Shown here: piece by piece, positions 45,661 to 55,932 of the stretch
How the letters are laid out: the number at the start of each line of letters is the position of its first letter
How positions within the stretch are numbered: position 1 is the stretch's first letter
Assembly: GCA_029882915.1 (NCBI GenBank)
Contig: JAOUJZ010000002.1
Location: forward strand, 62,001-126,000
DNA from: Gammaproteobacteria bacterium
GTDB taxonomy: Bacteria; Pseudomonadota; Gammaproteobacteria; Nitrosococcales; Methylophagaceae
DNA: 64,000 nucleotides
Reading direction: 5' to 3'
The notes under the pieces: generated by a model
What the model saw: the letters and a program-made list of their open reading frames with translations, nothing else
What the model was told of the DNA's origin: nothing
The model's database searches: none
Program-made: the position numbers and the translations under genes

Positions 45661-48150
45661 ATGATGAAAACATCACCACTCCAACTCTATGACCGACTGG
45701 TTCTTGGTAAACCTGTTCTGACTCTATTAATGGTTGCATTAGTGACCGCTATTTTTAGCTGGTTCATTCCAAACTTCAAACTTGATATCTCCGCTGACTC
45801 TCTGGTATTGGAAAATGATCAGGATCTGCACTATTACCGTTCAATTAATGCACGCTATGGCGCCGATGACTATCTGATCGTCACCTATACGCCCAAAGAG
45901 GGTTTATTTGACACTGCAACACTGGATGATCTGCAAAAATTACGTGACAGCCTGACTGATATCGAACGGGTAGAATCTGTCATTAGCATTCTGGATGTAC
46001 CGCTGATCAGTAGTCCACCGATGGAGCTGTCAGAAATACAGCAACATATCCGCACTCTCAGGGAAGCTGATACCGATTTCGATCTGGCTCAGCAAGAGCT
46101 ACGTGAGAGTCCACTTTATAGCAATCGTCTGGTGGGCGATCAAGGCCGCACCACTGCTATGCAGGTAAATTTCAAACGCGATAAAACCTACATTCATCTA
46201 CGAGACCAACGTGATGCCTTGCGTGAAAAACAACTTGAAACTGAGCTAACAACCGCAGAACTCAAACAGTTGGAACAACTAACCCTTGAATTTAAGCACT
46301 ATAGTTCTGAGTTCATGGCACAGGAAGAAGCAGATATTGCCCATATACGGAGCATTCTGGACCAGCATCAAGATAATGCCGAACTCCACTTGGGTGGCCT
46401 GCCGATGATCGTAGCCGATATGATGGATTATGTTCGTCATGATTTGCGGGTATTTGGCCTTGGTGTGATTGCAATTCTAGCCCTGTTACTGACCTTGGCT
46501 TTTGGTCAACCACGCTGGGTTATTCTGCCACTGCTCACCGCCTCTGTTGCCAGTATTATTACCATTGGATTCCTTGGCATGGTTGAATGGCGAATCACCG
46601 TGGTGTCATCCAACTTTCTAGCTCTACTGCTGATTTTTGCATTCTCTCTGACCATTCATCTTATCGTTCGTTATCGAGAGCTTCATATGCTGCATCCTGA
46701 TGCTGAACAGCGATTTCTGGTTCGCGAGACTGTGCGAAGTAAAGTGACACCCTGTCTCTATACTGTCATCACTACTATGGTAGCTTTTGGATCACTGGTC
46801 GTCAGTGATATCCGTCCGGTTATCGATTTTGGCTGGATCATGGTGATCGGGCTAGTCGTTGCTTTTATGCTCACCTTCACCTTATTCCCCGCGGTGCTGA
46901 TGTTAATGCAGCCGGGTAAGCAGCGTAAACAACGTGATATCACCGGCAAAATAACCGGCTTTTTTGCCAACCTTATTGCACGTTATGGTTCGCTGATACT
47001 TGGGGTGACGGTAGGGTTTATGATTCTTAGCGCCATAGGTATTTCCCGACTGACCGTAGACAACCGTTTCATTGATTATTTCAAGGAATCCACCGAAATA
47101 TTTCAGGGCATGTACCTCATTGACCAAAAACTGGGCGGAACCATTCCACTTGATGTGGTGATTGATGCACCGGCCGTCTTTCTTGCTGAAGAAGAATTTG
47201 AGGACATGGAATATGACGAGGATTTTGAACTTGAAGGTGAAGCCGGAATCACAGCCACCAGCTACTGGCTTAATAGCTATAAACTGCACAATATTAAGGC
47301 CATACATGATTATCTAGATGGTCTCGACGAAAGCGGAAAGGTACTCTCACTCTATACGACTCTGGACGTACTCAAGCAACTCAACAACGGCAAAACGATG
47401 GATGATTTCTTTCTATCTATTCTTTACAAACGCCTTCCTGATGAAATAAAACAAAGCATGATGACGCCCTATCTTTCTGAAGATGGTAATCAACTGCGTT
47501 TTGCAGTGCGTGTGTATGAGTCAGATGTTGCTCTCCACCGTCAGGCATTACTGGATAAAATTCAAACCGATCTGATAGCGAAGTTTGGGTTGGAAAATAA
47601 TCAGATACACCTATCAGGCATGATGGTACTGTTTAACAACATGCTACAGAGCCTATACCGTTCCCAGATTTTGACCTTGGGCGCGGTATTTTTTGCTATT
47701 TTGGTTATGTTTGCCCTGCTGTTTCGTTCCATAAAACTGGCTCTGGTTGCCATCGTTCCAAATGTGGTTGCCGGCGCACTGGTTCTGGGCCTGATGGGTG
47801 GCCTAAGTATTCCGCTGGATATCATGACCATTACTATTGCCGCTATTAGCGTGGGAATCGCAGTGGATGACACTATTCATTACATGCATCGCTTCCGACA
47901 TGAACTAGTAAAAGATTGGGATTATCGTTCAGCAGTGCAGCGTTCTCACAGCAGTATCGGCAGAGCAATGTATTACACCACCATCACTATCACCATCGGC
48001 TTTTCCATCCTGACTTTGTCCAACTTTGTGCCGACAATCTATTTTGGCGTGCTCACTGCTTTTGCAATGGTAACAGCACTGGCAGCTGATCTGACCGTGC
48101 TGCCCATCCTGATCGAAAAGCTTAAACCCTATGGCAGCAAACCCGCTTAG
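45661..48150 (+). CDS. RND/MMPL superfamily exporter
   Basis: Two TM/loop halves; SLVLENDQDLHYYRSINARYGADDYLIV, ISVGIAVDDTIHYMHRFRHE. Confidence 0.88.
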   Translation: MMKTSPLQLYDRLVLGKPVLTLLMVALVTAIFSWFIPNFKLDISADSLVLENDQDLHYYRSINARYGADDYLIVTYTPKEGLFDTATLDDLQKLRDSLTDIERVESVISILDVPLISSPPMELSEIQQHIRTLREADTDFDLAQQELRESPLYSNRLVGDQGRTTAMQVNFKRDKTYIHLRDQRDALREKQLETELTTAELKQLEQLTLEFKHYSSEFMAQEEADIAHIRSILDQHQDNAELHLGGLPMIVADMMDYVRHDLRVFGLGVIAILALLLTLAFGQPRWVILPLLTASVASIITIGFLGMVEWRITVVSSNFLALLLIFAFSLTIHLIVRYRELHMLHPDAEQRFLVRETVRSKVTPCLYTVITTMVAFGSLVVSDIRPVIDFGWIMVIGLVVAFMLTFTLFPAVLMLMQPGKQRKQRDITGKITGFFANLIARYGSLILGVTVGFMILSAIGISRLTVDNRFIDYFKESTEIFQGMYLIDQKLGGTIPLDVVIDAPAVFLAEEEFEDMEYDEDFELEGEAGITATSYWLNSYKLHNIKAIHDYLDGLDESGKVLSLYTTLDVLKQLNNGKTMDDFFLSILYKRLPDEIKQSMMTPYLSEDGNQLRFAVRVYESDVALHRQALLDKIQTDLIAKFGLENNQIHLSGMMVLFNNMLQSLYRSQILTLGAVFFAILVMFALLFRSIKLALVAIVPNVVAGALVLGLMGGLSIPLDIMTITIAAISVGIAVDDTIHYMHRFRHELVKDWDYRSAVQRSHSSIGRAMYYTTITITIGFSILTLSNFVPTIYFGVLTAFAMVTALAADLTVLPILIEKLKPYGSKPA

Positions 48151-48255
48151 CTGACGACCAATTCTAATGACTCGATTATTTATAAAGCTGATTGAGCTAA
48201 ACTATAAATTGTCGATATAGTTAGTTCACACAAGCAAAGAGCATCCAAAACAGAT

Positions 48256-49467
48256 ATGGATTCAAACACCCCACAAAATTATCTTGGTTTGATACAAAAT
48301 CACGCCGGACTACTGTCCATCGCTTTTCTGGCGGTATTTACCGGCAATCTAGGTCAGAGCTTTTTTATCGGACTGTTTCAATCCCCGATCAGTGACCAAC
48401 TGAATTTAACGGCTGGTGAATTCGGCAGCCTTTATTCGGCAATTACGATTAGTGGTGGCTTCCTGGTTATGCATTTCGGGCCAAAAATTGACTGGATTTC
48501 ACCTAAACGCTATGCCTTTATGGTCATGGCTGCATTAACAGTCGGCTTATTATTACTCACTGTGTCACCATGGTGGGCGATCGGTATTTTGGGACTTGGT
48601 TTACTGCGTCTTTGTGGTCAGGGATTAATGACCCACCTTGGTAGCACTCTGGCAGGACGTGAATTTACTCTCAACCGTGGGCGAGCACTCGGCATTGTCG
48701 CACTCGCTATGCCAACGGGTGAAATTATCCTACCTCCACTGACTGCATTATTACTTATCTGGCTTGGCTGGCAGCAAGTTTGGTGGTGCATACTGATCTT
48801 GTTAATTGTACTCTGGGCCTGCCTGTTTATCTTTGTTGATTGGCCTGATGCTCCTCAAATAAAAAAAGATGCTAAAGGTAACCGTATTAAAGGTCCCAAC
48901 CCAATGCGGGAATTGCGTTTCTGGTTACTGATGCCGATGTTATTAGTGCTACCAAGCACACTGACCGGCATTTTTGTGTATCAGGCTCAAATGACCGAGC
49001 ATCTTGGTGCCACCACCACCACCTATGCTCTTGCTCTCACCACCATGGGGTTGATTCGTTTTCCCGTTGCATTACTCGGTGGTCGCTGGATAGATGAACT
49101 AGGAGTTACTCGATTGGCACGATTATATTTATTGCCTTTTGCACTGGCATTATCAGGTGCTGCGTTAATTGGAGGTAGCATTGGTATCTGGGTGCTGATG
49201 ATTGGTGCCGGTCTTTCCATGAGCATGTCATCTGCTGTCGCCGACAGTCTGTTGGTTAAACTTTGGGGCAAAGAACATCTGGGCCGGGTTCGTTCGCTCA
49301 GATCGGCCTTTCTAGTCTTTTCCACTGGTATTGCTCCTGCCCTGCTCGGCTTTTTACTCGACTCCAACGTGCAATTTCAAAGTATCCTGCTTGGCATGTT
49401 AGTTTTTTTGAGCATTGCACTAGTGCTGGCACAATCCCCTATTAGACACGCGCATCAGCTGCCTTAA
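48256..49467 (+). CDS. MFS transporter
   Basis: About 12 TM; SLRSAFLVFSTGIAPALLGFLLD; typical MFS layout. Confidence 0.85.
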   Translation: MDSNTPQNYLGLIQNHAGLLSIAFLAVFTGNLGQSFFIGLFQSPISDQLNLTAGEFGSLYSAITISGGFLVMHFGPKIDWISPKRYAFMVMAALTVGLLLLTVSPWWAIGILGLGLLRLCGQGLMTHLGSTLAGREFTLNRGRALGIVALAMPTGEIILPPLTALLLIWLGWQQVWWCILILLIVLWACLFIFVDWPDAPQIKKDAKGNRIKGPNPMRELRFWLLMPMLLVLPSTLTGIFVYQAQMTEHLGATTTTYALALTTMGLIRFPVALLGGRWIDELGVTRLARLYLLPFALALSGAALIGGSIGIWVLMIGAGLSMSMSSAVADSLLVKLWGKEHLGRVRSLRSAFLVFSTGIAPALLGFLLDSNVQFQSILLGMLVFLSIALVLAQSPIRHAHQLP

Positions 49468-49603
49468 CTCACACTGATGCCAATCTCGTAGTTAATATAG
49501 AGCCAACTTGGGACAATAATGCCTGATCCTGACTTAATCGCCGTATGTCAGACCACAACTATTCACACCAAATAAAATCAATGCTAATATTAATTGAAAA
49601 TTA

Positions 49604-49984
49604 TTGCTGATTAATATGACTGAAAACAGGCACTCTCATCGGATTAATTTTAACTGTCTAGTTGAATTAGAGGCTAGCGACTGCCAACAAGTATGTGAGC
49701 TCTTTGACATATCAATACAAGGCGCCCTCATCGGTGCCTGTTCTGGCGCAACACCTAAGGCAGGCACACCCTGTAGACTTATAATCAGCCTTGATGAATC
49801 CCGTGAAATACAAATCATCATGGTCGGCACTATCGCCCACAAGATAGAAAATCGTGTCGGCATCCATTGTCAGTCTATTGACAGTGACAGCATGATTCAT
49901 CTTCGTAAACTGATTGAATACAATCTTGGGGATGTTGATCTGATAAATCGTGATTTCGATGCATTAACCCATGAACATTACTAG
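49604..49984 (+). CDS. PilZ domain protein
   Basis: NRHSHRINFNCLVEL...CELFDISIQGALIGA...GIHCQSIDSDSMIHLRKLIEYN. Start at MTENRHSHR likely. Confidence 0.75.
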   Translation: MLINMTENRHSHRINFNCLVELEASDCQQVCELFDISIQGALIGACSGATPKAGTPCRLIISLDESREIQIIMVGTIAHKIENRVGIHCQSIDSDSMIHLRKLIEYNLGDVDLINRDFDALTHEHY

Positions 49985-50014
49985 TTAATACTGTCATTAA
50001 CCACTGTTCATTCC

Positions 50015-51721
50015 TCACTTCGCTATTAATTGCCCGAACCAGCTTCGTGGTTTTGAGTAACCCGTTCTCACATAATCAAGAGCATGTTCATTCTGCAATG
50101 TCCACTCCATCCTATAGTGAGAAGACAACCGGCCACACATCAATAATCTATCGCCATATTGGAGTGATATATTTTCGTCAGGCAAAGGCGAAACTACGCC
50201 ATTACGTAATAATAATAAAGGGATGGCAAAGATGCGTTTTTCACGTTGCTGTGAGTCAACGAGCAAGTGAGCCAGAGTGACCTTATCACCTTCTAAAATC
50301 GCATTATTGACAGCATGAGCACGTTCGTCGTTGATATCCAGTTCCCAGATCTCAGGCACCTGATCTTTGACCACTGAACGGACACGGTTAACCATACTGG
50401 CTGCCCACTCATGGCTTTGTTTGGCTGCCAATCCTAGAAATGCATAAAGCAACGGTGTCGCAAGCAATACTCGAATTTTATTGGCGATGATTATGCTTGG
50501 ATGCATCACCAGATCGGCATTAATTGCTTCAAATAATTGTTCATTGTCAGCTAGGTTGTTGCGTGCAACAACAAATAAATCAGGGTTCAACATCTTCGCA
50601 GTCATGATAATAGAAAGATTATTGGCGTCATTATCGGTGCCAGCAACCAGACCAACCGCATCCCGTACACCTGCCTGCTCAAGTGTCACTGCCTCGGTGC
50701 CACGACCTGACACCCACTCATTTTCAGGAATATCTGAATCAGGAAGCCCTGTTTTTTCAGGTGCGGCTTCAATAATAATTGGGCTGATGCCGTAATTACG
50801 AAGTTGTTGGCAAATCGTTTTCCCAAAACGTCCATAGCCACAGATAATCCAGTTGCCTTTTTTAGGGGGATAAATCGGATCGCTCAATGGTTGATGACGC
50901 ATTCCGACCAGCCATTGATTGAGTAAATACAAATCTGGAGATTCTATTGCTGTCGCCAAATGTTCGGCAAAGTTATCAAATGGATCAATAATATAATCCG
51001 TGCCAAAAGAAGCCATATTGTCTTCAACATCGTGGGAATCCGCCCGACAAATAACTTTTATGCCTGAATTTAATAGCTTGGAGGTTAAGGCGATTTGCAG
51101 ATTAACTTCGTTGACGTTAGTGACGGCAATCACACCCTGACACAATGGATGTTCCAGACCGGCCTCTATCAGATGCACTGGCCTGCCAGCATCGCCATGC
51201 AAGCCTGGCACATACTGTCGTAGGTTTTCAAGATGCAGCATTTGCACCTTCTCCGACACTATATCAATCACAACTACATTTTGGTTCCGCTCTGTCAGCA
51301 TGCTAACCAGGGCGCTTCCTGTTTCACCGTAACCGCAAACAATATAAAAAGGCTCTCTCAGATGTTTGATACGGTTGGCAAAGCGTCTTTCAGTAATTGC
51401 TTGCTGAAATGATTTATTTTGGAAAAGGCTTAACAGGGTACCAATTGCATAAAGCCAGACGATAACCGTGGCATAAATTGACACCAGAACCCACATACGC
51501 TGGGCCTCATTAAAGGCATGGGGAATTTCACCAAAGCCGATAGTTGTCGCCATATAGCTGACAAAATAAAAGGCATGGAAAAAATCCATATGCCACACAT
51601 TGCCATCTGGATCCTGTCCGGGAATCAGTACTAATCCCAACACGGCAATCGAGTAGGTAATCACCAGTGTCAGCAATGGCTGACGCATGCGTCGGAAAAA
51701 GATGTAGATAATGTTATTCAT
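50015..51721 (-). CDS. 2-TM potassium-channel-like protein with two TrkA-N/RCK modules
   Basis: ATTIGFGEIPHAF pore/filter; FYIVCGYGETGSALV and NWIICGYGRFGKTIC Rossmann motifs. Confidence 0.88.
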   Translation of the reverse strand: MNNIIYIFFRRMRQPLLTLVITYSIAVLGLVLIPGQDPDGNVWHMDFFHAFYFVSYMATTIGFGEIPHAFNEAQRMWVLVSIYATVIVWLYAIGTLLSLFQNKSFQQAITERRFANRIKHLREPFYIVCGYGETGSALVSMLTERNQNVVVIDIVSEKVQMLHLENLRQYVPGLHGDAGRPVHLIEAGLEHPLCQGVIAVTNVNEVNLQIALTSKLLNSGIKVICRADSHDVEDNMASFGTDYIIDPFDNFAEHLATAIESPDLYLLNQWLVGMRHQPLSDPIYPPKKGNWIICGYGRFGKTICQQLRNYGISPIIIEAAPEKTGLPDSDIPENEWVSGRGTEAVTLEQAGVRDAVGLVAGTDNDANNLSIIMTAKMLNPDLFVVARNNLADNEQLFEAINADLVMHPSIIIANKIRVLLATPLLYAFLGLAAKQSHEWAASMVNRVRSVVKDQVPEIWELDINDERAHAVNNAILEGDKVTLAHLLVDSQQREKRIFAIPLLLLRNGVVSPLPDENISLQYGDRLLMCGRLSSHYRMEWTLQNEHALDYVRTGYSKPRSWFGQLIAK

Positions 51722-51740
51722 GGTGCTGGAACGACCCTTA

Positions 51741-52124
51741 TCAGCGTCGTAGCATCACTGTTTCAATTACCAGTAACACCACCGATATAACATTGGCCAA
51801 CATGGCTCCACCAGATAACGAAACAATGCTTGCCATCACTACCGGCGTCAGACCTGTTCCAGAAATGTGTACAGCAAATGTCCATACCAATGCCGCTGCA
51901 AACAATTGTAATACCGCTACCAGACTGGTTGCCAGCAAGACTGCACCCATCTGGGTTCTATCACCAAACTTGAGAATCGTCGCAATAACATTCACCACAA
52001 CCACAGCAAATAATTCATAGACATGATGGTGATCCGGATCATTAATATCACCAACAAAAAAACCAAAATTTAGCGTCAATGCCAATACGATAAAAAAGCC
52101 GAATATTACCTTTTCAGGGTTCAT
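51741..52124 (-). CDS. Small four-TM membrane protein upstream of the channel gene
   Basis: 127 aa, hydrophobic segments VIFGFFIVLALTLNFGFFVG, VYELFAVVVVNVIATIL, MGAVLLATSLVAVLQLFAAALVW, ANVISVVLLVIETVML. Confidence 0.75.
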   Translation of the reverse strand: MNPEKVIFGFFIVLALTLNFGFFVGDINDPDHHHVYELFAVVVVNVIATILKFGDRTQMGAVLLATSLVAVLQLFAAALVWTFAVHISGTGLTPVVMASIVSLSGGAMLANVISVVLLVIETVMLRR

Positions 52125-52264
52125 GATGTTTCCTCGCCAGCCGTTTCTTAACCATCAGTTATGCTACCAAACAAAGAATTATTTATTTCCATAACTGTTC
52201 GCAAACTGATTGTCTCAATAAAATGAGTATAAATAAAAGATAAAAGTGATAAAAATTGAATTAG

Positions 52265-52447
52265 AGCGGATTTGTTGCACTAGGGATAGGATCAGAAAAA
52301 ATTGTTGATGTCGTTATTGCAGTTGATCCAGAGCTTTCTACCGACGAGTCACATAACATCGCTTCCACTATTGAATTACTTATCGAACAGAAGTTTGATA
52401 TCTCAGACAGTTCAATTCATGTTGAGCCTTTTAATAAATTGTCCTAA
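52265..52447 (+). pseudogene. Remnant of cation diffusion facilitator C-terminal (ZT-dimer) domain
   Basis: Stop-to-stop frame SGFVALGIGSEKIVDVVIAVDPELSTDESHNIASTIELLIEQKFDISDSSIHVEPFNKLS*, with no start and no TM part. Pattern VDVxIxVDPxLSxxExHxIAxxIExxIxxxFxIxxxxIHVEP is CDF-like. Confidence 0.65.
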
Positions 52448-52636
52448 CAATATCGTCAGCTAGAAATGGAATTAATTAATTTCTGATGTCGTCGGTGTAA
52501 CTGTAACTGCAGCGTATTTTACTAAATCATTGACAATTACGTTTGACCAATACAGGATTGCTATTAGATTATTGATATTCATAGCATAAATTAGCGAAAA
52601 TAAAGTTGGGGCATTGAAAAATAATAAAGGTCTATT

Positions 52637-53710
52637 ATGGTTAAACGCACAGAACAAACTTTGCTTGAGCAGATGCAGATCAGTGATGTCGAGATCTTAC
52701 GACGAATGGAGTTGCTAGGCCTTAATCAACAGTCGTTAGATTTACTGGCTAGTCATAAACTCATTATTGCAGATGAAATAGATGAAATTGTTGAAATTTT
52801 TTACCAAAAACAAACAGAAATAGATGAAATTTCATTATTGATTGGTGATGCTGATACGCTCAGACGCCTTCGTAGTGCACAGCGTAAATATGTGATAGAT
52901 CTCTTTGCTGGTCATTATGATAGCGAATACGTTAATAACCGACTACGTATTGGCATGGTGCATAAACGAATCGGTGTTGAACCCAAACTCTACCTATCGG
53001 CAGTAAGAACACTTAAAGAAGTTTTAACCACAACTTTAGAAGCTTCGCTCGACAATAAAGAAAACTTACTCGAGACTTTAATGGCACTTGATAAACTTCT
53101 TTATTTTGATATCACTCTGGTATTTGATACTTATATTGATAGTCTGGTTGGCGAGATTGAAACCGCTAAAAGAAGAACGGAAATATATGCACAAAGTCTG
53201 GAACTAAAAGTTGCGGAAAGAACCCAGCAGTTAGAAGAACAGGCAAAACTAGATCCCTTAACAAACTTATACAATCCCAGAGCCATGCAAGAATTTCTTA
53301 GAAGAGAGATTTCCATCGCAAATAGGCGTCAAACTACATTGTCTCTCGTGTATTTTGATGTTGATAAGTTCAAGTCAATTAATGATGTTGAAGGGCATAT
53401 TAAGGGTGACGAAGTTCTCAAGTCCATTGGGATGTATATGCTTCAAAATATCAGGGAAAGTGATATGGCATGCCGATATGGCGGTGACGAATTTTGCATT
53501 ATTCTCCCCGACTGTGGCACTGAAGAGGCTAAAACTGTCTGCGAAAAAATAATAATGGCGTTTAGCAAAAAATATCCAGACTACACCCTCAGCATGGGGA
53601 TAGCGCAAACAGATAATGATGGAAAAATTAATCAAGAAACTCTTATCAAACTAGCTGATGAAAAGATGTATCTGGCCAAAAAAGAACCCGGCTTTCAAAT
53701 ACGAAGCTGA
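52637..53710 (+). CDS. Globin-coupled sensor diguanylate cyclase
   Basis: Protoglobin-like RSAQRKYVIDLFAGHYDSEYVNNRLRIGMVHKRIGVEPKLYLSAVRTLKEVL; GGDEF part MACRYGGDEFCIILPDC. Confidence 0.85.
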   Translation: MVKRTEQTLLEQMQISDVEILRRMELLGLNQQSLDLLASHKLIIADEIDEIVEIFYQKQTEIDEISLLIGDADTLRRLRSAQRKYVIDLFAGHYDSEYVNNRLRIGMVHKRIGVEPKLYLSAVRTLKEVLTTTLEASLDNKENLLETLMALDKLLYFDITLVFDTYIDSLVGEIETAKRRTEIYAQSLELKVAERTQQLEEQAKLDPLTNLYNPRAMQEFLRREISIANRRQTTLSLVYFDVDKFKSINDVEGHIKGDEVLKSIGMYMLQNIRESDMACRYGGDEFCIILPDCGTEEAKTVCEKIIMAFSKKYPDYTLSMGIAQTDNDGKINQETLIKLADEKMYLAKKEPGFQIRS

Positions 53711-53719
53711 ACAAAAATA

Positions 53720-54652
53720 TTAGGATCCAGAAAAATACGATTTTGCTTCCTGACAATCGTGTTCAATCTGCCTTATTAATGCTGCCAAGTCAGAAAATTT
53801 TTGCTCATCTCGTAATTTACGCAAAAAGTGAACCTGCACATGCTCACCATATATTTCACGTTTAAAATCAAACAAATGAACTTCTAACAAGGCTTTTTCA
53901 CCACTGATGGTTGGGCGGGTTCCTATATTAGCCACGCCTTGAACTGGTTCACCTTCAATACCAAATAGTTGCACAGCATACACTCCGGCTAATGGCACAT
54001 TACGCCGGTGAAGATGAATATTCGCAGTCGGAAATCCCATAGTCCTGCCACGTTTATCACCATGTGCCACTTTGCCACTAATTCGATAAGAACGACCCAG
54101 CAGTTTCTCCGCCAACATAAGATTGCCAGCATTCAATGCTTGACGAATTCGGGTACTGCTTACGCGTATTTGATCGACTGCAAAAGTGTGCATATTGACG
54201 ACTTGAAATCCAAATTCCTTACCTGCCAGTTGAAGCATTGCAAAATCACCTTGACGATCTTTGCCAAATCTAAAATCATCGCCCACAACTAAATATTTAA
54301 CATTTAAACCATCCACTATCAGTCGTTGGATAAAGTCTTGAGCGGTCATTTGCGCTAATTTCTGGTTAAATTTCAATACACAGAGTTGTTGAATCGAATA
54401 ACTACGTAGCATTTCAATTTTTTCGCGGAAACGACTCAGGCGAGCGGGTGCTTTATCAGGGTTAAAAAATTCAAAGGGCTGTGGTTCGAAGGTAATGACG
54501 ACCGCAGGTAGACCTAGTGTGTCGCCTTTCATCGCCAATTGACTTAATACGGCCTGATGGCCTAAATGCACACCATCAAAGTTGCCGATGGTGGCAACAC
54601 AGCCTGGAGGAGATGAAGGTAAATTATGAAAATCTCGAATTATTCGCTGCAT
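53720..54652 (-). CDS. ribF: Bifunctional riboflavin kinase/FAD synthetase
   Basis: VATIGNFDGVHLGHQAVL, VVGDDFRFGKDRQGDF, GRTMGFPTANIHL. Start at MQRIIRDF; the ORF track extends to 54709. Confidence 0.95.
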   Translation of the reverse strand: MQRIIRDFHNLPSSPPGCVATIGNFDGVHLGHQAVLSQLAMKGDTLGLPAVVITFEPQPFEFFNPDKAPARLSRFREKIEMLRSYSIQQLCVLKFNQKLAQMTAQDFIQRLIVDGLNVKYLVVGDDFRFGKDRQGDFAMLQLAGKEFGFQVVNMHTFAVDQIRVSSTRIRQALNAGNLMLAEKLLGRSYRISGKVAHGDKRGRTMGFPTANIHLHRRNVPLAGVYAVQLFGIEGEPVQGVANIGTRPTISGEKALLEVHLFDFKREIYGEHVQVHFLRKLRDEQKFSDLAALIRQIEHDCQEAKSYFSGS

Positions 54653-54784
54653 GGGAATGTGTGTAATCAACGCATAAAAAAACAGTAACAGACTAACGGC
54701 TTGAGACAAAACAATCCAGCAGGCAAGAAGTCTTTGTTTAACTTATAATACGCATTGATTGATTTTTGTTTAGAGGCCGACAGC

Positions 54785-55027
54785 GTGGCAAAGCGAAAAA
54801 AACTGGATTATGAAGCAGCAGTAACTGAGCTGGAATCATTAGTCGAACGCCTTGAACAAGGCGATATCAGCCTTGAGGAATCCCTGAAACTGTATGAAAG
54901 CGGTGTATTACTGACGCGTGACTGCCAGGAAGCTTTGCAATCGGCAGAACAAAAAGTACAGATGTTATTACAACAATCCGGCCAATCCACATTGGTAGAT
55001 TTTGACCCTGATAATTCTGAATCGTGA
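54785..55027 (+). CDS. xseB: Exodeoxyribonuclease VII small subunit
   Basis: LDYEAAVTELESLVERLEQGDISLEESLKLYESGVLLTRDCQEAL; GTG start. Confidence 0.93.
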   Translation: MAKRKKLDYEAAVTELESLVERLEQGDISLEESLKLYESGVLLTRDCQEALQSAEQKVQMLLQQSGQSTLVDFDPDNSES

Positions 55028-55929
55028 CTGACAGTTTTATTCTCGCTGACTGGATGCGGCAACGCCAGACGCGTATTGAACATGTACTTTCTGAGCGATT
55101 ACCTGATAATAACAATAATACAGGGCATTTTTCGGCACAACTTGTTGAAGCGATGCGCTACTCAACACTTGCTGGTGGCAAACGCTTACGAGCATTGTTA
55201 GTTTACGCCACTGGTGAAGCATTGGGTGTTGACTTAGCATTGTTGGATGCACCAGCCAGTGCAGTAGAAATGATTCACGCTTATTCACTGGTTCATGACG
55301 ATATGCCCATTATGGATAATGATGATTTACGTCGTGGTCGCCCAACCTGCCATAAAAAATTTGGTGATGCGACAGCTTTACTAGTGGGTGATGCACTCCA
55401 GACATTAGCATTTGAAACTTTGTGCGATGATGTTCTTTCACCTGTTCAGCAAAGCCAGATGGTAAAAACTCTTGCCCATCATTCAGGTGTGTTCGGCATG
55501 GCAGGTGGTCAGGCTATCGATCTGGAATCAGTTGGCAAAACACTTGATTTAGAAGCATTACAAGCCATGCACGAACTTAAGACCGGGGCATTAATTCGTG
55601 CCAGTATACGTTTGGGAGCCATGGCCTCTACAAGTGTAGATGAAACGACTCTGGCTAAACTCGATAACTATGCCTTTTGTATTGGTCTGGCTTTTCAGGT
55701 TCAGGATGATGTGCTGGATGTTATCACCGACACCAGTATATTGGGAAAAACACAAGGCGCAGATATCGCCTTAAATAAACCCACTTACCCTGCTTTATTA
55801 GGTTTGGATGCCGCTCAACAAAAGGCCAGTGATCTGATTGACCGAGCTCTAAATGAACTGGCTGAGTTACCCTACACTACTCAAGCACTGGCTGCATTAG
55901 CCCAATTTGTTGTACAACGGTCTCACTAA
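55024..55929 (+). CDS. ispA: Farnesyl diphosphate synthase
   Basis: LVHDDMPIMDNDDLRRGRPTCHKKFGDATALLVGDAL and FQVQDDVLDV aspartate-rich motifs; between xseB and dxs. Confidence 0.95.
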   Translation: MTDSFILADWMRQRQTRIEHVLSERLPDNNNNTGHFSAQLVEAMRYSTLAGGKRLRALLVYATGEALGVDLALLDAPASAVEMIHAYSLVHDDMPIMDNDDLRRGRPTCHKKFGDATALLVGDALQTLAFETLCDDVLSPVQQSQMVKTLAHHSGVFGMAGGQAIDLESVGKTLDLEALQAMHELKTGALIRASIRLGAMASTSVDETTLAKLDNYAFCIGLAFQVQDDVLDVITDTSILGKTQGADIALNKPTYPALLGLDAAQQKASDLIDRALNELAELPYTTQALAALAQFVVQRSH

Positions 55930-55932
55930 AGT

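Noticed and set aside
46903-47307. 134-aa minus-strand ORF
   Set aside because: Antisense within the RND/MMPL exporter gene; composition is consistent with a shadow ORF.
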